DNA of 34,337 nucleotides from the NCBI GenBank assembly GCA_023228185.1, contig JALOBQ010000003.1, positions 1 to 34,337 on the forward strand, written 5' to 3'. Shown one piece after another: positions 7,363-15,620 of this stretch. The first letter of the stretch is position 1. Every line of letters begins with the position of its first letter. The notes under the pieces were generated by a model. The model saw nothing but the letters and a program-made list of their open reading frames with translations, ran no database searches and was not told the origin of the DNA. This stretch comes from Candidatus Omnitrophota bacterium (GTDB lineage: Bacteria > Omnitrophota > Gorgyraeia > Gygaellales > Profunditerraquicolaceae). Both the position numbers and the translations under genes were made by a program.

Positions 7363-8217
7363 TTATCCTTTCAAAGCTTCAACTGAAGAACTAATTTCTA
7401 AAATTTCCTGAGTAATACTTGCCTGGCGGAGTTTATTGCGCGATAAGATCAACCTTTCCAAAAGGTCTTTGGCGTTATCAGTCGCCGCTTTCATTGCCAC
7501 GGTGCGCGCCGCGTGCTCCGAAGTAAACGATTCAAGCAAGATCAAACGCATTCTTACTTTCAAATAGCCCTGCACCATATCCATTAAAATACTTGTCAGA
7601 TCCGGCTCAGCGATATATTCCACCGGCTTGATATAATCGGTGCCGACATATAACAGTTGCTCGACTACCGCCTTCTGGACCAGAGAATTCTCAAAATGCG
7701 TATAAGCGATATAAACTTTATCCACCTGGCGGCTTAAGAATAATCCGCAAAGCTCTTCAGTAATCTTATCGCAACTGGTGTCAGAGTAATGCGCGTTCAG
7801 CCCAAGGTAAGCATTGATAATTTGACGATTACGGCTTTTAAAATAATTAAAACCTTTTTGCCCGATGATAACCAATTTCACGTTTAGGCCGGCATTTTCC
7901 CTGATGAACTCCTCAGCAAGATGAATAATGTTCTGGTTATATAAAGCGCACAGGCCGTTATCTGCAGTAACCAGGCAAAGAGCGATATTGCCTGTCGGCT
8001 TTCTTTTTTCTAATAACGGCGAAACAGCCACGCTTGGGCAAGCAGCAAGATTATTCAGTAATTTGATCAATCTCTTGGAAAACGGCCTTAAAGCGTAAAG
8101 CTGCTTATCAATACGGCTAAGTTTGGCCACTGAAACCATCTGCATTGCACCGGTCACCTTTTTGGTGCTTTCCACGCTGCGAATACGATTCTTGATCTGC
8201 TTTATTGACTGCGCCAT
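7363..8217 (-). CDS. atpG: F1Fo ATP synthase gamma subunit
   Basis: The gamma subunit is the rotating shaft inside the F1 hexamer. The 284-residue protein begins with the family's N-terminal helix (IKQIKNRIRSVESTKKVTGAM) and ends with the matching C-terminal coiled-coil helix, including AMKAATDNAKDLL and the conserved RQASITQEILEI. The middle is the Rossmann-like domain. Length is normal. It starts 3 bases after the atpA stop and is followed by atpD after 4 bases. Assignment rests on both terminal helices plus operon position. Confidence 0.97.
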   Translation of the reverse strand: MAQSIKQIKNRIRSVESTKKVTGAMQMVSVAKLSRIDKQLYALRPFSKRLIKLLNNLAACPSVAVSPLLEKRKPTGNIALCLVTADNGLCALYNQNIIHLAEEFIRENAGLNVKLVIIGQKGFNYFKSRNRQIINAYLGLNAHYSDTSCDKITEELCGLFLSRQVDKVYIAYTHFENSLVQKAVVEQLLYVGTDYIKPVEYIAEPDLTSILMDMVQGYLKVRMRLILLESFTSEHAARTVAMKAATDNAKDLLERLILSRNKLRQASITQEILEISSSVEALKG

Positions 8218-8220
8218 AAT

Positions 8221-9744
8221 TTAAGGCCCGACTGTAAAACTTTTTTTAAATTCGATAATTAAATTATCTAACGCCAACTGTAATTTATCGCTTAAAGTGC
8301 CTTCTGTTAATATTTCTTCGTAAACAGCCGAATAATTTTTTTGCGCAAATTTTAAAAGTTCAGTTTCAAACTTTTTAATTACGTTTATCGGCAGGTCATC
8401 CAAATAACCCTTGATGCCGGTATAAATAGAAATAACCTGTTTGGAAATATCCAACGGCTCAAACTGCACCTGTTTTAGGATCTCCACCATTCTCTCGCCG
8501 CGGGTTAGCTGCGCGCGGGTTGTTTTATCAAGGTCTGTGCCAAACTGGGTAAAAGTAACTAACTCCCTGTATTGGGCAAGGTCCAACCTGAGTTTCGAAG
8601 CGACAACGCGCATTGCTTTACACTGCGCTTTACCGCCTACACGGGAAACAGAAAGGCCGACATTCACCGCTGGCCTGACTCCAGCATAAAATAAATCACT
8701 TTCCAAATAAATCTGCCCGTCAGTAATCGAAATCACATTTGTAGGAATATAGCTGGAGATATCTCCGGCTTGCGTTTCCACAATAGGAATAGCCGTAATT
8801 GAACCGGCGCCTAAAGCGTCATTTAATTTTGCCGCCCGTTCCAGCAACCTGGAATGCAAATAAAATATATCGCCCGGATAAGCTTCGCGGCCTGGCGGAC
8901 GGCGTAGCAGTAAAGAAAGCTGCCGATATGCCTGAGCGTGTTTGGAAAGGTCATCATAAATAACCAATACGTGTTTTCCGGCATACATCAATTCCTCAGC
9001 GATCGCGCATGCTGAATAAGGCGCAAGATATTGCAAAGATGCCGAGGCGCGGCTGGAAGCGCTGACAATCGTCGTATATTCCATTGCCCCGTATTTTTTC
9101 AATGTCTCGTTTACGGCAACTACGCTGGAAAGTTTTTGGCCAACCGCGCAATAAATACAATAAACATCCTTGCCTTTTTGATTAATGATCGTATCTAAAG
9201 CAATCGCGGTTTTTCCTGTCTGGCGGTCTCCGATAATCAGTTCGCGCTGGCCGCGGCCGATAGGAGTCATTGCGTCAATGGCTTTGATCCCGGTTTGCAA
9301 AGGCTCTTTCACAGGTTGCCGCTGAACAACATTAGGCGCGGGAAATTCTATCGGCCGGAGTTTTTTAGCTTCCAATGGGCCTTTTCCGTCAATCGGTTTG
9401 CCTAAAGCGTTGACCACCCTGCCTACCAAAGATTCTCCCACAGGCATCTGCACGATCTTACCGGTGCGTTTTACAATATCGCCTTCTTTAATATCCCGGT
9501 CCGGATTATCCGTGCCAAAAATTACCACACCGACATTATCTTCTTCAAGGTTAAGTACCATGCCCATTACGCTGTCGGAAAACTGCACAAGTTCGCCCAT
9601 CATCACGTCATCAAGGCCGTAAATACGCGCGATAGCGTCGCCTACCTGAATCACCGTGCCGATAGATTCTGTGCGCAGGCGGGTCTTATATTTCTCTAAT
9701 TCTTTTTTGATAATATTCGTTACTTCTTCAGGTTTTAAAAACAT
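8221..9744 (-). CDS. atpA: F1Fo ATP synthase alpha subunit
   Basis: The non-catalytic nucleotide-binding subunit of F1, 507 residues and full length. It has the N-terminal beta barrel (VGDAIARIYGLDDVMMGEL), a Walker A motif GDRQTGKT at 172-179, and the conserved VSRVGGKAQ segment that supplies an arginine to the catalytic site. The C-terminal helical domain is complete. The start ATG at 9744 follows the atpH stop after one base, so translation is likely coupled. The gene keeps the standard position between atpH and atpG. Confidence 0.98.
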   Translation of the reverse strand: MFLKPEEVTNIIKKELEKYKTRLRTESIGTVIQVGDAIARIYGLDDVMMGELVQFSDSVMGMVLNLEEDNVGVVIFGTDNPDRDIKEGDIVKRTGKIVQMPVGESLVGRVVNALGKPIDGKGPLEAKKLRPIEFPAPNVVQRQPVKEPLQTGIKAIDAMTPIGRGQRELIIGDRQTGKTAIALDTIINQKGKDVYCIYCAVGQKLSSVVAVNETLKKYGAMEYTTIVSASSRASASLQYLAPYSACAIAEELMYAGKHVLVIYDDLSKHAQAYRQLSLLLRRPPGREAYPGDIFYLHSRLLERAAKLNDALGAGSITAIPIVETQAGDISSYIPTNVISITDGQIYLESDLFYAGVRPAVNVGLSVSRVGGKAQCKAMRVVASKLRLDLAQYRELVTFTQFGTDLDKTTRAQLTRGERMVEILKQVQFEPLDISKQVISIYTGIKGYLDDLPINVIKKFETELLKFAQKNYSAVYEEILTEGTLSDKLQLALDNLIIEFKKSFTVGP

Positions 9745-9745
9745 C

Positions 9746-10297
9746 TTATTCTAACTCCGCTATGGTTAACTTTTCTTTTAATTCCTCAAGCCTTCTTTTC
9801 ACAGAACCGTCTAAAGTTTTATTGCCGATGATCACCTGCACGCCGCCCAAGATGCTGCCGTCTAAATCAATATAAAACCTTAAAGCCATTTCAGAAAATT
9901 TCTTTTTTAATGCCGCCTGGATCTTTTCAATCAGGTCAAGATCAAGAGGAAACGCGGTTTTCAGCAAAACATCAACTTGGCCGGCATGGCCGTGTTTGAC
10001 GCGGATATATTCGGCGATATCCAGAAAACAAGTTAATCTTTCTTTTTCCACAAGCAGTTTTAAAAGATTACGCATATCCTGAGAAACCCTCTCCGCCAGC
10101 ACCGTTTCAAGAAAAGTGCATTTTTCAAGATAGGCGATTTCCGGATTATCCAATAGCTCTTTAAACTCAGGGTTTTCGCGGATAATATTTTTTACCTCCA
10201 CAAGATCTAATAGCGCTTGCTTCAGGCCGGAGTTCGCCCGCGCGTAATTTAAAAACGCTTCCGCGTACCTGGTAACAATAATTCTATTATGGATCAT
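9746..10297 (-). CDS. atpH: F1Fo ATP synthase delta subunit
   Basis: This peripheral-stalk subunit (OSCP homologue) joins the b subunits to the top of F1. It has 183 residues with an N-terminal six-helix domain starting RYAEAFLNYAR and a C-terminal domain containing the family signature segment GSILGGVQVIIGNKTLDGSVKRRLEEL. The ATG overlaps the atpF stop by 4 bases in an ATGA arrangement, the classic sign of translational coupling. The signature and operon position make the call firm even though the N-terminal half of delta is poorly conserved in general. Confidence 0.95.
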   Translation of the reverse strand: MIHNRIIVTRYAEAFLNYARANSGLKQALLDLVEVKNIIRENPEFKELLDNPEIAYLEKCTFLETVLAERVSQDMRNLLKLLVEKERLTCFLDIAEYIRVKHGHAGQVDVLLKTAFPLDLDLIEKIQAALKKKFSEMALRFYIDLDGSILGGVQVIIGNKTLDGSVKRRLEELKEKLTIAELE

Positions 10298-10791
10298 TTT
10301 GTTCCTTCAATCTCCTTGATAAAATCTTCCACGATCTTGCGGTCATCTTCTTCGGTAAGTTTTTCGCGGATTACCGTTTCAGCCGCCTTCAAAGAAATAT
10401 CCACGATCTCATCTTTCAATTCCTGGCGCACTTTGGAAAGCTCATACTTAACGCTTTCTTTAGCGTTTTCAATAATATCCTGCGATTGTTCAAGCGCTTT
10501 TTTGTGCAGCTCTTCATTTTTCTTCTGGCCTTCAACGACCGCCTCGCGGATCCTACCCTGGGCATAGCTTTCTATTTCAGCGACCTTTAATTCATAATCG
10601 GTTTTTATGCGCGCAACTTCTGTCTTAGCGTCTTCAATATTTTTTAACGCTCCGGAGATTTTCGCGGCGCGTTGATCCAGAAGGTTTAAGAATTTTTTCC
10701 AGAAAAATGCCTTCAATAATAGAAATAGCAGAATAAAACCGGCAGCTTGCGCGAATATTTCGCTGGCGCTAAGCATTTTTAAAAATTCCAT
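10294..10791 (-). CDS. atpF: F1Fo ATP synthase b subunit
   Basis: This subunit forms the peripheral stalk linking the membrane sector to F1. Of its 165 residues, about 10-30 form one membrane helix (ending LLLKAFFW), followed by a long charged coiled coil rich in Lys, Glu and Ala. Only one b-type gene is present, so the stalk is predicted to be a homodimer. The ATG has GAGGAT upstream. It lies 14 bases after atpE and overlaps atpH by 4. Sequence conservation in this family is low, so the call relies on architecture and position. Confidence 0.95.
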   Translation of the reverse strand: MEFLKMLSASEIFAQAAGFILLFLLLKAFFWKKFLNLLDQRAAKISGALKNIEDAKTEVARIKTDYELKVAEIESYAQGRIREAVVEGQKKNEELHKKALEQSQDIIENAKESVKYELSKVRQELKDEIVDISLKAAETVIREKLTEEDDRKIVEDFIKEIEGTK

Positions 10792-10805
10792 TTTATCCTC
10801 GCATT

Positions 10806-11030
10806 TTATTTAGCGTACATAAAAGCAAAAACCAGAACATAAATGGTAATTGCTTCGATAAAAGCGCAGCCAATAATCATACTGGTCATTATTTTGTTGC
10901 TTGCCTCTGGCTGCCTGCCGATAGCGTTCATAGCACTAGTTACGGCAAACCCTAAACCAATTGCTGAGCCAAGAGCCGCTACCCCTAAGGCTATTGTTAC
11001 TCCTAAATCCATTGCTGTTTTTGAATCCAT
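10806..11030 (-). CDS. atpE: F1Fo ATP synthase c subunit, predicted H+ type
   Basis: This 74-residue hairpin of two membrane helices forms the rotor ring. The polar loop is intact (AIGRQPEA) and the ion-carrying Glu lies in helix 2 in AFIEAITIY. In Na+-dependent rings such as that of Propionigenium modestum, helix 1 carries a Gln (GVGQGYAAG) and the Glu is followed by Ser. Here these positions are Leu (AIGLGFAVT) and Ala, so proton coupling is predicted. The ribosome site AAAGGGGG is strong and lies immediately after the 7-bp repeat array in the 125-base space after atpB, which may help set the high c expression that the ring needs. Confidence 0.96.
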   Translation of the reverse strand: MDSKTAMDLGVTIALGVAALGSAIGLGFAVTSAMNAIGRQPEASNKIMTSMIIGCAFIEAITIYVLVFAFMYAK

Positions 11031-11063
11031 GCTAATACCCCCTTTTTGTTATTGTTTATTAAG

Positions 11064-11136
11064 TCAGCTATCAGCCTTCAGCTATCAGTCATCAGCTGTC
11101 AGCTTTTGCTTTTCCCTACATACTACATACTACCTA
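11064..11136. repeat. Composite array of 7-bp tandem repeats, locus A
   Basis: Two heptamer arrays sit side by side in the atpB-atpE space (plus-strand reading). Module one is six units at 11064-11105: TCAGCTA, TCAGCCT, TCAGCTA, TCAGTCA, TCAGCTG and TCAGCTT. After a short T-rich joint comes module two at 11116-11136: CTACATA, CTACATA and CTACCTA. The same two modules, in the same order with a similar joint, recur at 17517-17643. The period of exactly seven is clear; the function is unknown. Confidence 0.9.
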
Positions 11137-11155
11137 CTTTATATCTTTTATAATA

Positions 11156-11908
11156 CTATGCCGCTTCCTCGTGCTCCAAAACCAACGACAAATAAATCGT
11201 CGTTAATAAACAGAAAACTACCGCCTGAATTACTGCCGCCAAAAGAGACATTGCCATATTAAATAATAATAAAGGCAATCCAATGATGCCGAATTTAGCC
11301 AGCACCGCGATGAGCATTTCATCGCCCCAGATATTGCCGCGCAGACGCAAAGATAAACTAAGCGGCCGGATCAATTCCGTGATCAGGTGTAAAAAAAACA
11401 TAAATACCGGAAAAATTACACTGGCAGCAATAATCCCTCTTGGTTTACCGGCCAAATGGTCAAGATAACCGGAGAAACCCAACTGCCGCAGAGCATTATA
11501 CTGCACGTAAAAAAATACACAAAGCGCTAATCCTAAAGTCGTTGATAAACTTGCCGTGGAAGATTTTAAAAACGGCACTAAGCCTGAAATATTCATCAAA
11601 AGGATATAAATAAATAACGTTCCTACAAAAGGAGTAAATTGTCTTCCCTTTGGCCCGATTATACCGCAGACAAAATCATCAAGGCCTGAAACCAGGAGTT
11701 CGGAGGCATTTTGCAGGCGGCCGGGAACCAGCGCTTTTTTACGAAAGGTAAAAAAAACTAAAATAAATATTAGCAAAACTATTCCCAAGGAATAAGTAAT
11801 ATTTTCCCAACGGTAGCAAAACCCGATTAATTGATTCTCAGGAAATCTATCCGCCAATACAGCTAAAATATTCGCAAGGCTTGCTCCACCTTCTGCATGA
11901 GCGCCCAT
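11156..11908 (-). CDS. atpB: F1Fo ATP synthase a subunit
   Basis: The membrane stator subunit that forms the proton half-channels against the c ring. The 250-residue protein has about six hydrophobic segments and the essential Arg in SLSLRLRGNIWGDE, where most bacteria have SLRLFGN; the Arg-to-Asn spacing is kept but the residue after Leu is Arg rather than Phe. Other a-subunit landmarks are ISGLVP and the C-terminal QAVVFCLLTTIYLS. The ATG at 11908 has GGAGG 9 bases upstream. The gene is followed by a 125-base space holding 7-bp repeats before atpE. Confidence in identity is high. Confidence 0.96.
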   Translation of the reverse strand: MGAHAEGGASLANILAVLADRFPENQLIGFCYRWENITYSLGIVLLIFILVFFTFRKKALVPGRLQNASELLVSGLDDFVCGIIGPKGRQFTPFVGTLFIYILLMNISGLVPFLKSSTASLSTTLGLALCVFFYVQYNALRQLGFSGYLDHLAGKPRGIIAASVIFPVFMFFLHLITELIRPLSLSLRLRGNIWGDEMLIAVLAKFGIIGLPLLLFNMAMSLLAAVIQAVVFCLLTTIYLSLVLEHEEAA

Positions 11909-11926
11909 TTAATAAAACCTCCGGAA

Positions 11927-12157
11927 TCATTTTAAAACTATTCTATTTACTTTCTTTATTGTCTTGATTGTTTCCAGCATCCCGGCAATAAAAGAAATCA
12001 GCACAAAGGCAATTACCGTATAACCCGGCAGAGAAAATTTCTTTTGCAAATACTCCCCGGCAAAAAAACCCGCCAGCGGACAAGCTGCCAGGATCAAAGG
12101 AATGTAAGAAACCATTCCCACCACTTTTATCGTCTTATATAACTCTTCTTTCCTCAT
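11927..12157 (-). CDS. Small AtpI/AtpZ-like membrane protein
   Basis: This 76-residue protein has two hydrophobic segments (about 11-31 and 40-60) separated by a short charged loop, and lies directly upstream of atpB. That is the usual place of AtpI or AtpZ, small proteins that help assemble the c ring or transport Mg2+. There is no strong signature, so the name rests on position, size and topology. The frame is open further upstream, into the 118-bp repeat element, but those residues look like accidental translation. ATGs at 12163 and 12157 are both possible and neither has a ribosome site, probably because the upstream sequence was displaced by the element. Confidence 0.7.
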   Translation of the reverse strand: MRKEELYKTIKVVGMVSYIPLILAACPLAGFFAGEYLQKKFSLPGYTVIAFVLISFIAGMLETIKTIKKVNRIVLK

Positions 12158-12165
12158 AAACATCA

Positions 12166-12283
12166 GTAGACAGTCTATGTAAATATCTGCAATCAAATGA
12201 CTTACAAAAGAAATACAATTATCTCTTAATAAATATTTCTTTCCTAACATCAACAACCACAATGACTTACGTAGACTGTCTAC
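12166..12283. mobile_element. 118-bp MITE-like element with inverted ends
   Basis: The ends are 17-bp inverted repeats, GTAGACAGTCTATGTAA at 12166-12182 and TTACGTAGACTGTCTAC at 12267-12283, with one mismatch. TCA flanks both sides (12163-12165 and 12284-12286) as a possible 3-bp target duplication. AATGACTTAC occurs twice inside (12196 and 12261). The interior is AT-rich with no gene. The element sits exactly between exbD and the atpI-like gene and supplies the exbD stop codon. A non-autonomous transposon remnant is the best reading; paired operator palindromes are the alternative. Confidence 0.6.
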
Positions 12284-12687
12284 TCAGTGCGGGCGGCGAT
12301 GTTCATATGCCGAATGCCTAATTCATTGAAAATATCCAACAAGCCAACGATATCCTTGAACCTGACCATCCGGTCAGAGAACAAAACAACTTCCAGCTCC
12401 GGATTGGCTTTAAACATACTTTGCAGTTTAGGTTTCAAAGTTTTACGGGAAACTATCTGATCATCTAAATAAACCAACCCTTCATTAGTAACCGTAATGC
12501 TGGCCTGCGAAGATTGATTAGCGCTTTCAGCGCTTGTCGCGCTGGGCAGATTCACTCTGATGTTAGACTGCAAAATCAGCGGCGTAGTGATCATAAAAAT
12601 AATCAAGAGCACCAGGATCACATCCGTAAAAGGCGTGATATTTATTTCAGCGACTAACTTTTGTTTAACGCGATTTTTACCGATCAT
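12280..12687 (-). CDS. exbD: ExbD/TolR-type biopolymer transport protein
   Basis: This 135-residue inner-membrane protein has a short cytoplasmic start, one membrane helix with the functional Asp (INITPFTDVILVLLIIFMI) and a periplasmic domain ending in IRHMNIAARTE. ExbD or TolR works with a five-subunit ExbB/TolQ channel to turn proton flow into force on TonB or the Tol-Pal system. No TonB or TolA gene is in the window. Its start overlaps exbB by 11 bases. The TAG stop lies inside the end of the MITE-like element. Without the element, the frame would run about ten more codons into the atpI-like start region. Confidence 0.92.
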   Translation of the reverse strand: MIGKNRVKQKLVAEINITPFTDVILVLLIIFMITTPLILQSNIRVNLPSATSAESANQSSQASITVTNEGLVYLDDQIVSRKTLKPKLQSMFKANPELEVVLFSDRMVRFKDIVGLLDIFNELGIRHMNIAARTE

Positions 12688-13300
12688 TTTTTAGACCACT
12701 TAAAAGGTCCGCTGTTTCAGAAGCAGCCAACTCCATATCCCTGATAAAAAGCTCGATCCGGTGCGTAAAAAAGTTATACGCGACAACTGCCGGTATTGCG
12801 ACGCATAGGCCAGCTGCGGTGCAGGCAAGAGCTTCGGATATGCCGTTAATTACAACGCTAATCCCGCCGGAGCCGCTGACTGAAATATCATGAAACGCGC
12901 GGATAATCCCTAAAACCGTGCCGAATAAACCGATATAGACCGCGACACTGCCAATCGTGCCGATTACCGCAGTGAATCTCTCTAAACTGGAAGCCTCAAT
13001 CGCCAACTGCCTATCCATGCTATTGGCAATTTCTTTCTCTCCGCTATTACGAACGATTAAACCCGCGTTTACCACGCTGACAAAAGGCGCTTTCACTGAT
13101 TGGCAAATTTTCAACGCTTGGTTAAAATTACCGGCGTTTATCTCCTGACGGATCTGATACATAAAATCTTTGCGCTTCAAGCGGGATTTAGCCCGATAAT
13201 AAATTAATCGTTCCAAAATAATCGCCACGGAAAACACCGAAGCCGCTAAAAGAATCACCATCGTGAAACCGCCAACTTTAATTAACTGCCATAAACCCAT
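12677..13300 (-). CDS. exbB: MotA/TolQ/ExbB-type proton channel
   Basis: This 207-residue inner-membrane protein shows the MotA/TolQ/ExbB layout: one N-terminal helix (TMVILLAASVFSVAIILERL), a large cytoplasmic loop, then two helices. The conserved GTIGSVAVYIGLFGTVLGII and ALACTAAGLCVAIPAVVAYN segments mark the pore-forming pair. It forms an energising channel with the downstream exbD, which it overlaps. The ATG at 13300 has GGGGG six bases upstream. Whether the pair serves TonB-dependent uptake or the Tol-Pal system cannot be told from this sequence. The 88-base space before it holds no strong promoter; the genes run on into the ATP synthase set. Confidence 0.93.
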   Translation of the reverse strand: MGLWQLIKVGGFTMVILLAASVFSVAIILERLIYYRAKSRLKRKDFMYQIRQEINAGNFNQALKICQSVKAPFVSVVNAGLIVRNSGEKEIANSMDRQLAIEASSLERFTAVIGTIGSVAVYIGLFGTVLGIIRAFHDISVSGSGGISVVINGISEALACTAAGLCVAIPAVVAYNFFTHRIELFIRDMELAASETADLLSGLKNDR

Positions 13301-13388
13301 TATTGCCCCCTTGATATAATCAATAATCTGATCGCTGAGATTTTTTATTACTGTGGATATTGTTTTAGGTAAACTTTTACCTTACTAA

Positions 13389-15584
13389 CTACTTAATAAA
13401 AAGCATCTCGCGGTACTTCGGCAAATCCCAAGCATCATCGGAAACCACGCACTCTAAAGCATCCACATGCCTGCGGATATGCTCCATCAGAGGCTTCAAC
13501 TGTTTAAAATAAACTTCCGCGCGTTTCTCGTCGCTTAATTTCTCCGCTTGTTTTAAAAGTTTCATCATCTCCAGGGCATTGCGCCGGACATAATAAATCT
13601 TGGAGATAACGTCGCTAAGATGATTCTTTTTATCCTGCAAAGCCGCTTTATCAATTTTTAAGCCGCCGTCCTTTTTTAACTTGATCAGCCGGTAAAGCGT
13701 GTTGGCTAAAAGTTTCTCATATTTATAACCCGCGGGCACCACAGAAGCGTTAACCATCTCATTTAAAGTATTGGCTTCAATATCCAAAGTCAAATTATAA
13801 AGATGCACCCAGATCTGATACCTGGCAGCCAATTCTTCGCCTGAAAAAACTTTATATTTTTCAAATAATTGGATATTTTTACTTTTCGTTAAAGCCTCCA
13901 AAGCTTTAAAGGTCGCCGCGACATTGGCCAAACCTCTTTTTTGAGCGGCTTTAAGCCACTCTGCTGAATAGTTATTGCCTTCAAACCGCACATTTTTAGT
14001 TTCTTTAACTACCTGGCTGATCACTTTAAGGACAGTGGAATTAAAATCCTTGCCTGAAGCAACATTCTTGTTAATTTGCTGCGCAACATAATCAAGGCTT
14101 TCAGCGACAATCGTGTTAATTATCGCAAGCGGCGTGGATATATTCTGCGATGAACCGACTGCGCGGAATTCAAACTTTGAACCGGTAAAGGCAAACGGCG
14201 AAGTGCGGTTACGGTCAGTTGAATCTTTGTTGAATTTCGGCAGGCGCGCGATACCCAGATCAATAATATCGGCTTTAGAGACTTTTGATTTAATCCCTTT
14301 TTCAATCATATCCAAGATATTGTTCAACTGCTCGCCTAAGAATACACTAATGATCGCAGGCGGCGCTTCGTTAGCACCCAGGCGATGTTCGTTACCGGCT
14401 AAAGCTACAGAAGCTCGTAACAAGTCTGCATGCAGATAAACTGCTCTTAATACCGCGGCTAACACAGTTAAGAACTGCAGGTTATCCTCGGGTGTTTGGC
14501 CAGGATTAAGCAGATTGTTGCCTTGATCATCTGCTAACGACCAATTAAGGTGTTTACCACTGCCGTTTATGCCGGCAAATGGTTTTTCATGAAGAAGGCA
14601 GACTAAATTATGGCGCAGAGCCACCTTTTTCATTAGATCCATTAACAGTTGGTTATGGTCTGCCGCGAGGTTAGATTCCTCAAAGATCGGAGCGAATTCA
14701 TACTGATGCGGAGCAACTTCATTGTGGCGGGTCATCACAGGAATACCTAACTTGTAAGCTTCCTGGGCAACCTCAAACATAAAATTAACCACGCGTTCCT
14801 TGATCGTGCCAAAATACTGGTCTTCCAGCTGCTGGCCCTTGGGGCTTGGGGCACCAACTAAGGTGCGTCCTGTCATAATCAGATCCTGGCGCAGGTTATA
14901 ATAGTTGCGGTCAATGAGAAAATATTCCTGTTCCGGGCCGCATGTTGAGAAGACTTTTTTGACATTTTTATGGCCGAATAGTTTAACTAAGTTCAAGGCG
15001 GCTTTATTTAACGCTTCTTCGGAACGTATCAGCGGAAGTTTCTTATCCAGGGCTTCTCCATTATAAGAGACAAAGATCGTAGGAATACAGAGAGTTTTTC
15101 CCAAGGCGCTTTCAATAATGAAAGCCGGGCTGGAAGGGTCCCAGGCAGTATAACCACGGGCTTCGAATGTCGCGCGGATCCCGCCAGAAGGAAAACTTGA
15201 AGCATCAGGCTCGCCCTGGATTAGCTTATTGCCGGAGAACTTTTCGATTACTTTGCCCGGGCCTGTGAAAGAAATAAAACTGTCGTGCTTTTCAGCAGTA
15301 AGGCCGGTCATCGGCTGGAACCAGTGCGTATAATAAGTAGCGCCCTTTGAGATTGCCCAGTTCTTCATGGCATTGGCGATTTCATTAGCCTGGGATAAGC
15401 TAATTGTCTTGCCTTCAGACATCCAGAGCTTAAAAGCGTCAAAAGTTGTTTTCGATATATGCTTGCGCATCGCAGTCATGCTAAAAGTATTTTCGCCAAA
15501 ATAAGTGGAAACTTTTTTGGGCGCGTTTACTTTATCAAACTCGACACTTTTAATCTTAAACAGGACTTTTTGCCTTATGCTCAT
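13389..15584 (-). CDS. glnN: Type III glutamine synthetase
   Basis: This ATP-dependent ligase makes glutamine from glutamate and ammonia, the main entry of nitrogen. Its 731 residues are typical of dodecameric GSIII, far longer than GSI. Characteristic stretches include an N-terminal VSTYFGENTFS, FPSGGIRATFEARGYTAWD, CGPEQEYFLID, the HNEVAPHQYEFAP metal-site region, NGSGKHLNWSL, and NEHRLGANEAPPAIIS. The frame has ATGs at 15590 and 15584; the second is preferred because GGGGG sits six bases before it. Only 30 bases separate it from the GAF-ANTAR gene, suggesting a shared transcript and control by that regulator. No clear terminator follows. Confidence 0.97.
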   Translation of the reverse strand: MSIRQKVLFKIKSVEFDKVNAPKKVSTYFGENTFSMTAMRKHISKTTFDAFKLWMSEGKTISLSQANEIANAMKNWAISKGATYYTHWFQPMTGLTAEKHDSFISFTGPGKVIEKFSGNKLIQGEPDASSFPSGGIRATFEARGYTAWDPSSPAFIIESALGKTLCIPTIFVSYNGEALDKKLPLIRSEEALNKAALNLVKLFGHKNVKKVFSTCGPEQEYFLIDRNYYNLRQDLIMTGRTLVGAPSPKGQQLEDQYFGTIKERVVNFMFEVAQEAYKLGIPVMTRHNEVAPHQYEFAPIFEESNLAADHNQLLMDLMKKVALRHNLVCLLHEKPFAGINGSGKHLNWSLADDQGNNLLNPGQTPEDNLQFLTVLAAVLRAVYLHADLLRASVALAGNEHRLGANEAPPAIISVFLGEQLNNILDMIEKGIKSKVSKADIIDLGIARLPKFNKDSTDRNRTSPFAFTGSKFEFRAVGSSQNISTPLAIINTIVAESLDYVAQQINKNVASGKDFNSTVLKVISQVVKETKNVRFEGNNYSAEWLKAAQKRGLANVAATFKALEALTKSKNIQLFEKYKVFSGEELAARYQIWVHLYNLTLDIEANTLNEMVNASVVPAGYKYEKLLANTLYRLIKLKKDGGLKIDKAALQDKKNHLSDVISKIYYVRRNALEMMKLLKQAEKLSDEKRAEVYFKQLKPLMEHIRRHVDALECVVSDDAWDLPKYREMLFIK

Positions 15585-15620
15585 CTTCATCCCCCTTTAT
15601 CTATTATAAAAATAATCGGG

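Noticed and set aside
11064..11136. CRISPR array
   Set aside because: Units are 7 bp, contiguous and without spacers; no cas genes are in the window.
12158..12262. N-terminal extension of the atpI-like protein through the MITE-like element
   Set aside because: The added residues come entirely from the element and are not like AtpI; internal ATGs fit the family size better.
13367..13382. Inverted repeat AGGTAAA/TTTACCT downstream of glnN as a terminator
   Set aside because: The stem is short and AT-rich and is not followed by a T-run on the gene strand. The 13301-13388 space otherwise shows only the exbB ribosome site.
15603..15608. Perfect TATAAT on the minus strand just before glnN
   Set aside because: No -35 box or extended -10 lies at a workable distance and the transcript would start almost at the ribosome site. 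The sequence between genes is simply AT-rich.
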